Assembly: GCA_937969515.1 (NCBI GenBank)
Contig: CALBVX010000119.1
Span: 1-43,358, forward strand
Origin: an uncultured Croceitalea sp.
GTDB taxonomy: Bacteria; Bacteroidota; Bacteroidia; Flavobacteriales; Flavobacteriaceae
Direction of reading: 5' to 3'
Length of the DNA stretch: 43,358 nucleotides
This document shows, piece after piece, positions 33,967-41,621 of this stretch. Each line of letters opens with the position of its first letter. Position 1 is the first letter of the stretch. The notes beneath the pieces were generated by a model that had not been told where the DNA came from, did not search any database, and worked only from the letters and a program-made list of their open reading frames with translations. The position numbers and the translations under genes were made by a program.

Positions 33967-34027
33967 TATAATCGTAATTATTAATCAACTGTAAAGAACT
34001 AAGCTATGGCTTTTATAGGTGTCATTG

Positions 34028-34481
34028 TCAAATGCTACTTTTTTTGTTTGATACTATTTTGACTTTTTCAACCAGTTTATTCAGAATGGGATGAGGGTCG
34101 TAAATTATTTTAAGTCCATCCGATACTACTTTGTGTATTCCTTCATCAAGTTTTTTCATGTCAGCCCATGCTATATCAGCAAATGAGAATTCAATCTCAA
34201 TTTTACTTTTTAGGAAAACATCTGTAGACCAAACTCTACCATATTACTTATCCTCAAAGAAATCTAGTCTTTCATTGATTTTATTGAAATCAAAACTGTC
34301 AATCCAGTTAGTATTTTATATCTCAACTTGTCATTAACAACGATTTATACATCTATATCAGAATCAGCCCTTGCGTTCCCTCTGGCATAAGAGCCACAAA
34401 GTCATACACCAAAAATCCTTGGGTTATTTTCAGCAAACACTTGCATTAAATCCAATATTTATCAAGCTTGTCAGGGTCCAT
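34028..34481 (-). pseudogene. decayed nucleotidyltransferase gene
   Basis: Read on the minus strand from ATG 34481, the pieces are MDPDKLDKYWI, a stop, then after a frame change VFAENNPRIFGV, a TGA where Trp is expected, and LCGSYARGNARADSDIDV. Further frame changes and a stop lead to VFLKSKIEIEFSFADIAWAD and DEGIHKVVSDGLKIIYDP. GSYARGxxxxxSDIDV is the Pol-beta-like nucleotidyltransferase active-site motif. Several stops and shifts show it is dead. The flanks (33967-34027 and 34482-34666) hold nothing else I recognise. Confidence 0.8.
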
Positions 34482-34666
34482 TGATACTTCGTCAGTTCCG
34501 GTTCAATTTTCACCTTAGGATTCCGACTAAAATTTCCTGAGGGAATAATTCATAGGATTATTTCGCTAAACAATTTAGCCGCAAATTAATAATTTGATTT
34601 TGCCGTGTAACCGCCAAACTCTTAATATCTTAATCAGTAATGTTTTATACGTTGTTAATAATCGTT

Positions 34667-35416
34667 TTATTCAGATTCTTTTGCTTTTCCTTTTGTGAAG
34701 GGTATCATCATGGGTGTCTTCTTCATATATGATAAATACTTAGATTTGAAATCTTTCTTCAAATCTTTTTCTTCATAAAGAGCTCCAATAAAGAAGTAAG
34801 CAGTTAAAAGAATGGCAAATACCAAATGTGTTGCAGACATCGTAGGGGTAAACCATAAGCCGATGATTCCCCCTAAATACAAAGGATGCCTTGTATATTT
34901 ATACAATGAAATTACTTTAAACTCTAAATTGGTATATGGCTTATTTAATAGCTCTAAATAGGTTTGTCTTAGACCAAATAAGTCAAAATGGTTAATCAAA
35001 AATGTACTAACAAATAAAATTATCCAGCCTAAAAAGAAAAAGGCATATAATATATAAAACAATATACTTCCTTCTTCAACTGTCCATATATTGCCCCCAA
35101 TAGGCTCCCAATTCCATATTAGAACAAATAGTAAAATTCCTGCTTGCAGCACATAAGTACTTCTTTCTATGGGTTTTGGTAAAACTTTAGTTATCCAATT
35201 TTTAAATGGTTTCCTAGCCATTACACTGTGTGGTATTGCAAATAGCAATACAAGCGCAATATTTTTTAGAATAGCATAGTAAAACGGCACTTCTGGGCTT
35301 CTATCAATTGATATTTCAGGTATTAGATGACTTATAGATAAAATCCAAAATAATAGAGAAGCAAAGCCAATGAGGTAGCAAATAATTGAGTAGATGAACA
35401 TTAATAGCGTTTTCAT
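34667..35416 (-). CDS. mddA: methanethiol S-methyltransferase-like integral membrane protein (NnrU/ICMT fold)
   Basis: The product is 249 residues from ATG 35416. It has five to six membrane helices. Sequence marks resemble MddA, the enzyme that methylates methanethiol to dimethyl sulfide using S-adenosylmethionine: PHSVMARKPFKNW, RSTYVLQAG, STFLINHFDLFGLRQ, YTRHPLYLGG, TPTMSATHLVFA, and EEKDL. The RHPLYLG and EE elements are the cofactor-binding part shared with isoprenylcysteine methyltransferases. An AraC-type regulator gene lies about 100 bases upstream in the same direction and may control it. The family assignment is from memory of motifs, so a related NnrU-type methyltransferase remains possible. 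Confidence 0.68.
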   Translation of the reverse strand: MKTLLMFIYSIICYLIGFASLLFWILSISHLIPEISIDRSPEVPFYYAILKNIALVLLFAIPHSVMARKPFKNWITKVLPKPIERSTYVLQAGILLFVLIWNWEPIGGNIWTVEEGSILFYILYAFFFLGWIILFVSTFLINHFDLFGLRQTYLELLNKPYTNLEFKVISLYKYTRHPLYLGGIIGLWFTPTMSATHLVFAILLTAYFFIGALYEEKDLKKDFKSKYLSYMKKTPMMIPFTKGKAKESE

Positions 35417-35518
35417 AATATTTAATTGAATTAATAATGAGACAAAATTCAATCAAATATGTAAGTAGCAGTTTGCTGAGATGTTCTAAAAATGTTCTCT
35501 AAGGTCCAATTTGAATAG

Positions 35519-36388
35519 CTATAAACTGGCCTTTAGTTTCCTAAACTTATTTGGAGGCAAAAGGTATTTTTTTTTAAAAGCTTTAATGAAATGTGATGTA
35601 TTTTTAAAACCACTTTCATGACAAATTTCATTGATATTCATTTGCGTACTGGTCAGTAATAACTTACCATGATCGAGTCGTCTATTAATGAGCCATTTTG
35701 ATGGCGTTGTTTCAAAACATTTGTTGAAATCTCTCTTAAAACTTGAAAGACTTCGGCCTGATAGTTTTGCAAAGGCATCAATAGGTAGGTCATATTGAAA
35801 ATTATTGATCATGACTTGTTCAATATTCGCTTTTTTATGATCCGCGATATCAAGTAATACGTTAATCAATGTTCTATTATTCTTGTTTAAAGTGATGGTA
35901 TATATCAATTCTTTAAATTTCAGTTCTACAAGTTCGGGAGGTATGGGCATATCCATAGTAAGATATTGTAAAATACTATTTATTAAAGTCTGGTATGAAC
36001 TGTTTGAGTGAATTTTGTATACGCCATCAAATTCAGATTCAACGTTCGATACGTTAGAATTTAAATGATTTTGCAAAACAAAGTTTCTAATGAAATCATC
36101 ATTCATAAAAAACAACATGACGCAATAGTCTTCATCAAGATATTGCTTAGTCGAATACACCCCTTTTTTAACAAATAGTGTATCTCCTGCAGTAAGACAA
36201 TGGGTTTGTCTAGGGGTTATCCAATCCTTTCGTCCACTAATAACATAGGTGATTAGATGAGATTTTGTCCATAATTGAAATTCTTCAACGTTGAGCGGGC
36301 ATTTATATTCAACCAAAAGGAAGTCATTTCCGATGTGCTTATTGAATTTAGGATGCTTTTTAAAAAATTCGTAAACATCTACGGTCAT
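35519..36388 (-). CDS. AraC-family transcriptional regulator
   Basis: The product is 289 residues. An N-terminal cupin-like sensing domain (ITPRQTHCLTAGDTLFVKKG) is followed by two C-terminal helix-turn-helix units. The first is around FAKLSGRSLSSFKRDFNK; the second, INEICHESGFKNTSHFIKAF, precedes PNKFRK. It resembles the AraC gene at 37455-38294 in layout. A structured repeat begins 17 bases upstream of its ATG, so its promoter must lie inside or across that repeat. It probably controls the methyltransferase gene behind it. Confidence 0.88.
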   Translation of the reverse strand: MTVDVYEFFKKHPKFNKHIGNDFLLVEYKCPLNVEEFQLWTKSHLITYVISGRKDWITPRQTHCLTAGDTLFVKKGVYSTKQYLDEDYCVMLFFMNDDFIRNFVLQNHLNSNVSNVESEFDGVYKIHSNSSYQTLINSILQYLTMDMPIPPELVELKFKELIYTITLNKNNRTLINVLLDIADHKKANIEQVMINNFQYDLPIDAFAKLSGRSLSSFKRDFNKCFETTPSKWLINRRLDHGKLLLTSTQMNINEICHESGFKNTSHFIKAFKKKYLLPPNKFRKLKASL

Positions 36389-36405
36389 AAACCTTTAAAA
36401 TATTT

Positions 36406-36733
36406 TAACGCCGCGCTATGCGCAGTCCGGCTAATTTTAAGGAAATATAGCAAAATCAAACCAACTATGTATCGGATATTTATCATCCTTATAAATTCGC
36501 TATATGGTTCGTCAAGGAGTTTGCTTTAGCGGAGGTATTCTTGTTGATTTGGTGCCTGCTCATCTTTGAAGGGGTATTGGGCTTAAAATTAGACCTACCA
36601 CCGAGAGCAGCGACCGATGAACACCCTTAAAATAAAAGTAACAGTGAATGAATTGCGGTTTAGCGTACTGATATGTTTTGTTGATAGGCTAGCGACGATT
36701 TTGGCAATCAGTCTCTCGTATTACAATATACTT
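36406..36733. repeat. structured intergenic repeat, copy 1
   Basis: This is a non-coding stretch of about 330 bases, alignable end to end with 41622-41956 in the same orientation. It opens with TAACGCCGCGCT, then shares CTAATTTTAAGGAAATATAG and a 130-base block (36573-36702). That block differs at about 15 positions from 41804-41934 by hand count. Middle sections differ. Copy 1 fills most of the 414-base gap between the PEBP-like gene and the AraC gene. No protein frame of note was found. It may be a MITE-like or REP-like element. Confidence 0.8.
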
Positions 36734-36741
36734 GTTTAAAT

Positions 36742-36771
36742 GAAAAACGGTTCGAGTTTGCACCCGAACCG
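36742..36771 (-). terminator. rho-independent terminator behind the PEBP-like gene
   Basis: CGGTTCG at 36748-36754 pairs with CGAACCG at 36765-36771. On the minus strand the hairpin is followed by TTTTTC. It lies 31 bases behind the stop of the PEBP-like gene. Confidence 0.72.
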
Positions 36772-36802
36772 CTATTGCTTTTATATCTTGTTAGAGACAG
36801 TT

Positions 36803-37360
36803 TTATTTCTTACTTCTTTGATAATAAGTAACAATACTCGCCTTAGCCAATGTATTGTTCCATAAGTAATAGCCAACTACTGCAGGGTTTGTACTTTCAT
36901 TAAGACCAAGTTTATCTGTTTTAAGAGCGTAAATTGTGATTATATATTGGTGTAAACCGTGTCCTTCAGGAGGGCAAGGACCTCCATAACCAGTTGCTCC
37001 ATAATCTGTAATACTCTGAATAACACCTTCAGGTGTTAAGTTTAGTTTTGTATTTCCAGCTCCAGCTACTAAATCGTTAGTGCTTACTGGAATATCAAAT
37101 ACTACCCAATGCCACCATCCGCTGCCAGTTGGTGCATCTGGGTCGTACATAGTTACTGCAAAACTTTTAGTTCCTGCAGGTGCATTTTTCCAAGATAACT
37201 GAGGGGACTGATTTTCGCCAGTACAGCCAAAGCCATTGAATTCTTCGTTAATTGTTGCTTGTCCACCTAAATCATTACTTGATACAGTAAATGTGTTTTG
37301 TCCGAAAACGAAAGTTGAAAAAAAAATTAATACTGTTAAGATTTGAAATGATTTTATCAT
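36803..37360 (-). CDS. YbhB/YbcL-type PEBP (Raf kinase inhibitor-like) exported protein
   Basis: The product is 185 residues. A signal peptide ends VFGQ at about residue 21. The phosphatidylethanolamine-binding fold shows GENQSPQLSWKNAPAGTKSF, then TMYDPDAPTGSGWWHWVVFD, then a GPCPPEGHGLHQY segment near residue 130; these form the anion-binding pocket. Bacterial members are periplasmic or cytoplasmic proteins of unclear function. It is monocistronic, with its own terminator, a -7 box and a palindrome upstream. The neighbouring AraC gene reads in the same direction. Confidence 0.92.
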   Translation of the reverse strand: MIKSFQILTVLIFFSTFVFGQNTFTVSSNDLGGQATINEEFNGFGCTGENQSPQLSWKNAPAGTKSFAVTMYDPDAPTGSGWWHWVVFDIPVSTNDLVAGAGNTKLNLTPEGVIQSITDYGATGYGGPCPPEGHGLHQYIITIYALKTDKLGLNESTNPAVVGYYLWNNTLAKASIVTYYQRSKK

Positions 37361-37390
37361 AATATTTGTTTTTAATTATTAATTACGATG

Positions 37391-37398
37391 CAAATCTA
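37391..37398 (-). promoter_or_regulatory. -7 box for the PEBP-like gene
   Basis: On the minus strand TAGATTTG fits TAnnTTTG, 30 bases before ATG 37360. No -33 element is obvious. Confidence 0.45.
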
Positions 37399-37418
37399 AA
37401 CAGCAATTGAGGCTGTTT
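37398..37418. promoter_or_regulatory. 7-bp inverted repeat upstream of the PEBP-like gene
   Basis: AAACAGC (37398-37404) and GCTGTTT (37412-37418) are exact reverse complements with a 7-base spacer, sitting in the -10 to -33 interval of the predicted promoter. It is a candidate regulator site. Confidence 0.35.
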
Positions 37419-37454
37419 GTTAATCAGAAAAGTTCAAAAAGTATTGATAAAAGT

Positions 37455-38294
37455 TCAGTTTGATTGGTACTGTTTTGGAGTGACTCCGAATTTTGTTTTA
37501 AAAGCTTGAATAAAATTAGATAAGTTTTCATATCCAATTTCTTCAAAAATATCTGAAGGTCTTTTTGATTCGTTTTTTAGAAGAAAAGCTGAGTGTTCTA
37601 GCCTTTTATCTTGAAACCACTTGCTAGGTGACCTCTTGAAGTTTTTCTCAAACTCTCTCTTGAAAGTTGATACACTCATATTTGATAAAAATGAAAGCTC
37701 TTTTATTGTGAGTTTATTGAGTCTGTTGCTTTCAATTGTTTGAATGAACTTTTGATTTTGATTATCACTATTATTAACCAAAGAATAAAGAAAATCTAAA
37801 CCTTTCAAGTCTACAAGGTAAAGCATTATTTCCTCGAGTTTTGTTTTCAACATATTTTCTTGAATCGACTTAGAAAATTTCGATATATCTAAAAGGCTTT
37901 CAACAAATCTCTTTATAAATGAATCATACTTGAACGAATAGGTTGAGTACAGTTTTTTGGAATTAGAAGTCTCTAATTTAAATTTTCGCAAAAATTTAAA
38001 AACTTCTTCGTCCGAAAAGAAAAATAGAACACTGCGATAATGTTCTGAATCATTAGAGAGCTTCTCTGTCATTAAACAGTGCCCAGATTTCATTAATAGA
38101 AATTGAGAATTATCTATTGCATAGGCCGAATTATCAAAAAACACTTCTTTAGTTCCTTCTTGGAGAAAGCTAAAGGTATTTTTATTTAATAAGATTTGTT
38201 GTTTCGATATTTCAGTGATGCTTTCATAATCATAAACCTCAACAGATTTAGAAGAACTCAAATTTAATTCGTCTGGTAATGTAATAGTTTTCAT
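37455..38294 (-). CDS. AraC-family transcriptional regulator
   Basis: The product is 279 residues. The N-terminal sensing part (about residues 1-170) includes EGTKEVFFDNSAYAIDNSQF. The DNA-binding end has two helix-turn-helix units: ELSFLSNMSVSTFKREFEKN, and IFEEIGYENLSNFIQAFKTK before GVTPKQYQ. Layout and motif wording parallel the AraC gene at 35519-36388, so the two are probably related. It lies upstream of the PEBP-like gene in the same direction, which is its simplest target. It is AT-rich like the rest of this region. Confidence 0.88.
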   Translation of the reverse strand: MKTITLPDELNLSSSKSVEVYDYESITEISKQQILLNKNTFSFLQEGTKEVFFDNSAYAIDNSQFLLMKSGHCLMTEKLSNDSEHYRSVLFFFSDEEVFKFLRKFKLETSNSKKLYSTYSFKYDSFIKRFVESLLDISKFSKSIQENMLKTKLEEIMLYLVDLKGLDFLYSLVNNSDNQNQKFIQTIESNRLNKLTIKELSFLSNMSVSTFKREFEKNFKRSPSKWFQDKRLEHSAFLLKNESKRPSDIFEEIGYENLSNFIQAFKTKFGVTPKQYQSN

Positions 38295-38414
38295 TGGGTT
38301 CTCTAATTGTCTCTAACGGTCTTGTGTTCGAAACGTATTGTATAAATAAACAAAAACCTCTCGAAAAGCCTGTAATTGCTCTGTTTTGTAAACGTTTTTA
38401 CCATTAGTTTTTAT

Positions 38415-38882
38415 TTAGTGTAAGTAGGAATTGAGCATCCAAAGCGTTTTCTCCGTTTGAGAAATATAATCACTCATTAAACTGACAGTTCCTTCATCGT
38501 TCGCTTCACTTGCCAAGTCTAAGATATTTCTTTCTTTTTTAATTAGAATAGAGAAGTTTTTCACAACAATATTAATTCCTTCAGTCCCATTTGTTACGCT
38601 TTTCACTTCCTTAATATTAGATGTATCAAGATAGTCCGTAAATGTGTGTAATGGCTCTCCTTCTAATGTTAATATTCTTTCAGCTATTTCATCCACTTTG
38701 ATAACAGCATCATTATAAAACTCTTCAAATTTTAAATGTAACTCAAAGAATTCTCTCCCTTTGATATTCCAATGTAGTCCTCTCAAATTTTGATAAAACA
38801 GCTGATAGTCGGCCAACAGTTGATTTAACTTTTTATTGAGTTCTTCAGCTTTTATCTTATCTATTCCTATTAAGTTTTTCAT
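38415..38882 (-). CDS. dps: Dps-family DNA-protection ferritin
   Basis: The product is 155 residues, the normal miniferritin length. It forms a dodecamer that oxidises and stores iron and protects DNA under starvation or peroxide stress. The ferroxidase ligands fall in LRGLHWNIKGREFFELH (His37 and His49) and KVDEIAERI (Asp64, Glu68), all in canonical spacing. It is the last gene of a minus-strand series with the sulfurtransferase (106-base gap). No TAnnTTTG box is seen in the gap, so read-through from upstream is possible. Confidence 0.93.
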   Translation of the reverse strand: MKNLIGIDKIKAEELNKKLNQLLADYQLFYQNLRGLHWNIKGREFFELHLKFEEFYNDAVIKVDEIAERILTLEGEPLHTFTDYLDTSNIKEVKSVTNGTEGINIVVKNFSILIKKERNILDLASEANDEGTVSLMSDYISQTEKTLWMLNSYLH

Positions 38883-38988
38883 TTTAGGTTATTTTTATTT
38901 TTGAAATTGGATATCCACAATTTTTTCTGTCTCAAACGATATAAACTATATAGTACTTAAAGTTCCCTCATCACCACTTCTCACAAAT

Positions 38989-39861
38989 TTAAAGGGATTG
39001 AACTATTGGTCTAGTTGGGTCGAGCTTCCAAACACTAAATGATCCATCAAATAAACTAGATTCAATTCCTAAACTTGCCAAAGCCAGCATTGCAACTGTA
39101 CCTGAATAACCAGAGCCACAAGAGCAAATTATTTTTTTAGTTCGCCAATAAGGAATCGTTCTGTCAAATAATTCAGTAATCTCAGAAATTTCAATAAAAA
39201 GCCCCGTGTTTTTATCTAAAAGCGAATTATATGCAGCATTAATTGCTCCGGGAATATGACCAGTTCGAAGATCCTCAGATTTTCCGTCATAACCTGCTTT
39301 GCCACGTCCATCCAAAACACATGAATTACCTTTTTCAGCTATGAAATCTTCGAGAGTTTTTCTCAAATGATATTTGGGTTTTGGTTCAAATGAACCTTTT
39401 GCGATTTTTGTTATTTCTTTAGAAACAGAGAAGCCTTGTTTTTTCCAGTAATTAAAACCTCCATTTAAAACTTGCACATTATTAAAGCCCCAATAACGCA
39501 TTGCCCACCATATTCTACCAGCGAACATATGATGGTAATTATCATAGAGAATTACTTTATCTTCTTCATTAATACCTAAGTCTATAAAAGATTGCTCAGC
39601 TTCTTTAAATGATGATAATTGAGCTAAACTGGGTATAACATCTTTTTCTATAAACTCTTTTCTCCAGTCAAGAAATTTTGCTGTTGGAATGTGTTCGTCT
39701 TCATAATCAGAATACAGTGAGGTTGGTTCTGTTCCCCAAATACCTCTTACGTCGAATATTTTAACATTAGGTTCTCCTATAATATTATTTAATTCTTTGG
39801 CTGTAATTAACGGTGAGACCAATTTCTCACCGTTAATTATATTTAAATTCTCAATACTCAT
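38989..39861 (-). CDS. two-domain rhodanese-type sulfurtransferase
   Basis: The product is 290 residues with tandem rhodanese domains. The first runs from about residue 18 (VKIFDVRGIWG) to about 125, the second from about 155 to the end. The catalytic Cys248 lies in the loop CGSGYSG. A CGSG loop is closer to 3-mercaptopyruvate sulfurtransferases than to the CRKG loop of thiosulfate sulfurtransferases. A perfect 15-bp inverted repeat overlaps codons 8-19, so the first residues may be a leader and translation could start later (TTG at codon 14). It lies in an apparent operon behind the RidA-like gene. Confidence 0.88.
   Translation of the reverse strand: MSIENLNIINGEKLVSPLITAKELNNIIGEPNVKIFDVRGIWGTEPTSLYSDYEDEHIPTAKFLDWRKEFIEKDVIPSLAQLSSFKEAEQSFIDLGINEEDKVILYDNYHHMFAGRIWWAMRYWGFNNVQVLNGGFNYWKKQGFSVSKEITKIAKGSFEPKPKYHLRKTLEDFIAEKGNSCVLDGRGKAGYDGKSEDLRTGHIPGAINAAYNSLLDKNTGLFIEISEITELFDRTIPYWRTKKIICSCGSGYSGTVAMLALASLGIESSLFDGSFSVWKLDPTRPIVQSL
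39804..39839. promoter_or_regulatory. perfect 15-bp inverted repeat in the sulfurtransferase start region
   Basis: The arm at 39804-39818 (TAATTAACGGTGAGA) is the exact reverse complement of 39825-39839, with the 6-base loop CCAATT. In RNA it would form a very stable hairpin spanning codons 8-19 of the sulfurtransferase. It has no T-run and so is not a typical terminator. Confidence 0.6.
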
Positions 39862-39897
39862 TTTTAATATGATTAAGTTCTAAATAAGAAAGAAGTG

Positions 39898-40389
39898 TTA
39901 TTCTGGTTTATAAACCTCAACTTCTATTTCAATCATAAACTCAGGTAAAGCCAATTCTTTAACACCTAACCAGGTAGATTTTGGATATTGATTTTCCGTA
40001 TATAATGATTTTCGATATTCTAAATTATTCATAAATGCTGCCATATCTGTTGTATACACGTTTTCAACAATTATATCATCAAATGTACAGCCATAATGTT
40101 CTAGCATTTTTTGTATATCTGCATAACAATTTTTCATTTGCTGCGAATAATCGCCTACTGCCGTAGGTTTCCCAGAGGCATCCATACTGACAGCTCCAGA
40201 GGCTTTAATATGATTACCAATTTTTATTGCAAATGAATATCCAAATCCATTTTCTACTTCTTTTGATCTTAATTGAAAGTGCTCTGTTTTTTCTGTCTTT
40301 TTTCCCATTTGTTTATCGTTTTTATTTTGTGCTGTAACAGACCCAATTGTTAATAACATAATTGCTAAAATTTTCACTGTTTTTTTCAT
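39898..40389 (-). CDS. exported RidA/YjgF-family protein
   Basis: The product is 163 residues. The signal peptide ends VTAQ (cleavage near residue 20), unusual for a family whose best-known member is cytosolic. The RidA core follows: IKASGAVSMDASGKP, QMKNCYADIQKMLEHYG, and IVENVYTTDMAAFMNN. The position of the deaminase arginine (PARS in RidA) reads YPKSTW, so that Arg is missing. This fits the Rid subgroups that lack imine deaminase activity. It lies 11 bases behind the oxidoreductase gene and 36 bases before the sulfurtransferase, in one operon. Confidence 0.88.
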   Translation of the reverse strand: MKKTVKILAIMLLTIGSVTAQNKNDKQMGKKTEKTEHFQLRSKEVENGFGYSFAIKIGNHIKASGAVSMDASGKPTAVGDYSQQMKNCYADIQKMLEHYGCTFDDIIVENVYTTDMAAFMNNLEYRKSLYTENQYPKSTWLGVKELALPEFMIEIEVEVYKPE

Positions 40390-40400
40390 GATTATAGTTT

Positions 40401-40916
40401 TTATTTAAATGTATTTATATATGCTAATGTATTTTCTTGTATTGATTGCTCAGAAGGATTGAACATTGCACCATAGAAAACATGAAGTTTATCAACGATA
40501 CAACCACAATATTGAAAGCTTAATTTAAAATCGTTTAATAAGTCGGATACACTAATTGCAGAGGTAGCATCGTAAGATTCCTTTTTACCTCCTGTGGAAA
40601 CGGCAAAGTGAATTTTTTTACCTTTTATTTTATCTCCACTAGGACCAAAAGCCCATCCGTAGGCAAGTACTTCATCTATATATTTTTTTAATGCGAATGG
40701 TGTGCTAAACCAGTGGAACGGAAACTGAAAAATTATTTCGTCATGTGCTGACAGTAAATTTTGTTCATCGGTAATATTAAAATCAAGATTTGGATAGTTG
40801 TCATATAATGAGTGGATTATAAAATCATCTGGATACTTTTTTAATTCATTAATCCATGAATTATTTACTTTCGATTCTTCTAAATTTGGATGGGTTATTA
40901 CTATTAATTTTTTCAT
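40401..40916 (-). CDS. NAD(P)H-dependent oxidoreductase (flavodoxin-like, KefF/MdaB type)
   Basis: The product is 171 residues. This flavoprotein quinone reductase family reduces quinones by two electrons and so limits redox cycling. The fold starts with KKLIVITHPNLEESKVN (phosphate-binding loop). FQFPFHWFSTPFALKKYIDE is the family signature, and GKKIHFAVSTGGKKESY follows. It is the first gene of the operon with the RidA-like protein, sulfurtransferase and probably dps. A -7 box sits 27 bases upstream. The Crp/Fnr gene lies 104 bases upstream in the same direction. Confidence 0.9.
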   Translation of the reverse strand: MKKLIVITHPNLEESKVNNSWINELKKYPDDFIIHSLYDNYPNLDFNITDEQNLLSAHDEIIFQFPFHWFSTPFALKKYIDEVLAYGWAFGPSGDKIKGKKIHFAVSTGGKKESYDATSAISVSDLLNDFKLSFQYCGCIVDKLHVFYGAMFNPSEQSIQENTLAYINTFK

Positions 40917-40943
40917 CTGTACTGTTTATTTAAATTATAAATA

Positions 40944-40951
40944 CAAATGTA
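40944..40951 (-). promoter_or_regulatory. -7 box for the oxidoreductase operon
   Basis: On the minus strand TACATTTG fits TAnnTTTG, 27 bases before ATG 40916. It overlaps the small palindrome ATACA-AA-TGTAT (40941-40952), a possible regulator site. Confidence 0.45.
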
Positions 40952-41020
40952 TAATCAGTATATAACAGAAAAGTTAATCTATGATAATAAACTAAATTGA
41001 ATACTTATTTAATAATTAAG

Positions 41021-41605
41021 CTAAGAATCTCCTTTTGCTATTTCTTTTCTAATCCTACTTAGGCTTTCTTTGGTAATTCCTAAATATGAAGCAATGTGGT
41101 AGTTTCTAACATTTTGCTCAATTTCTGCATACGTATTCACGAATTGGATATATTTTTCTTTGGCAGAATAGCTTAATGAAGCGATGGTTCTTTTCTGAAA
41201 ACTAGCAATAGTATTTTCAAATTTTAACCTGAAGAAGGTTTCTAACTCGGGAAAATTGTTAAACAAAATATCTCTACCGTTTTTTGTCAATTTGATAAGT
41301 ATTGAATCCTGAATGCACTCAATATTCATAATAGCTTTTCTTCCTTGGAAGTAACCTGGATAATCACTAATCCACCATTCTTTTATTGCAAACTGCAATG
41401 TGTGTTCTTTTCCTTGTTCATCAATGAAGAAAGACCTTAAGCACCCAGAATAAATGAAATATTTATTTGAAACAGATTCTCCTTGTTTAATAAGAAGCTC
41501 TCCTTTTTTACAATTCACTTTAGTTAAATGGTTTGCAAGCAGGAGTATTTTTTCCTCTGACAAATCTACTTCTTTAAAAATATTATGGATTAATGATTTT
41601 TCCAT
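41021..41605 (-). CDS. Crp/Fnr-family transcriptional regulator
   Basis: The product is 194 residues from ATG 41605; a TTG three codons upstream is less likely. The N-terminal cyclic-nucleotide-binding-like domain (KKGELLIKQGESVSNKYFIY) is followed by QFAIKEWWISDYPGYFQG, typical of Bacteroidota Crp-like proteins. The C-terminal helix-turn-helix is around HIASYLGITKESLSRIRKE. No cysteine cluster for an iron-sulfur centre is present, so it is unlikely to be an oxygen sensor of the Fnr type. It may control the divergently unlinked but codirectional stress operon behind it. Copy 2 of the structured repeat begins 16 bases upstream of its ATG. Confidence 0.88.
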   Translation of the reverse strand: MEKSLIHNIFKEVDLSEEKILLLANHLTKVNCKKGELLIKQGESVSNKYFIYSGCLRSFFIDEQGKEHTLQFAIKEWWISDYPGYFQGRKAIMNIECIQDSILIKLTKNGRDILFNNFPELETFFRLKFENTIASFQKRTIASLSYSAKEKYIQFVNTYAEIEQNVRNYHIASYLGITKESLSRIRKEIAKGDS

Positions 41606-41621
41606 TTTATGCAATTAATGG

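Noticed and set aside
34131-34337. A 68-codon plus-strand frame
   Set aside because: It lies antisense to the decayed nucleotidyltransferase and has no protein character.
36275-36529. An 84-codon plus-strand frame over the AraC start and repeat copy 1
   Set aside because: It is the shadow of the AraC gene and runs through non-coding repeat; it has no family resemblance and no counterpart in copy 2.
35519-41605. Defence island or prophage
   Set aside because: No nuclease, restriction, phage structural or integrase genes are present; the gene content is metabolic and stress-related.
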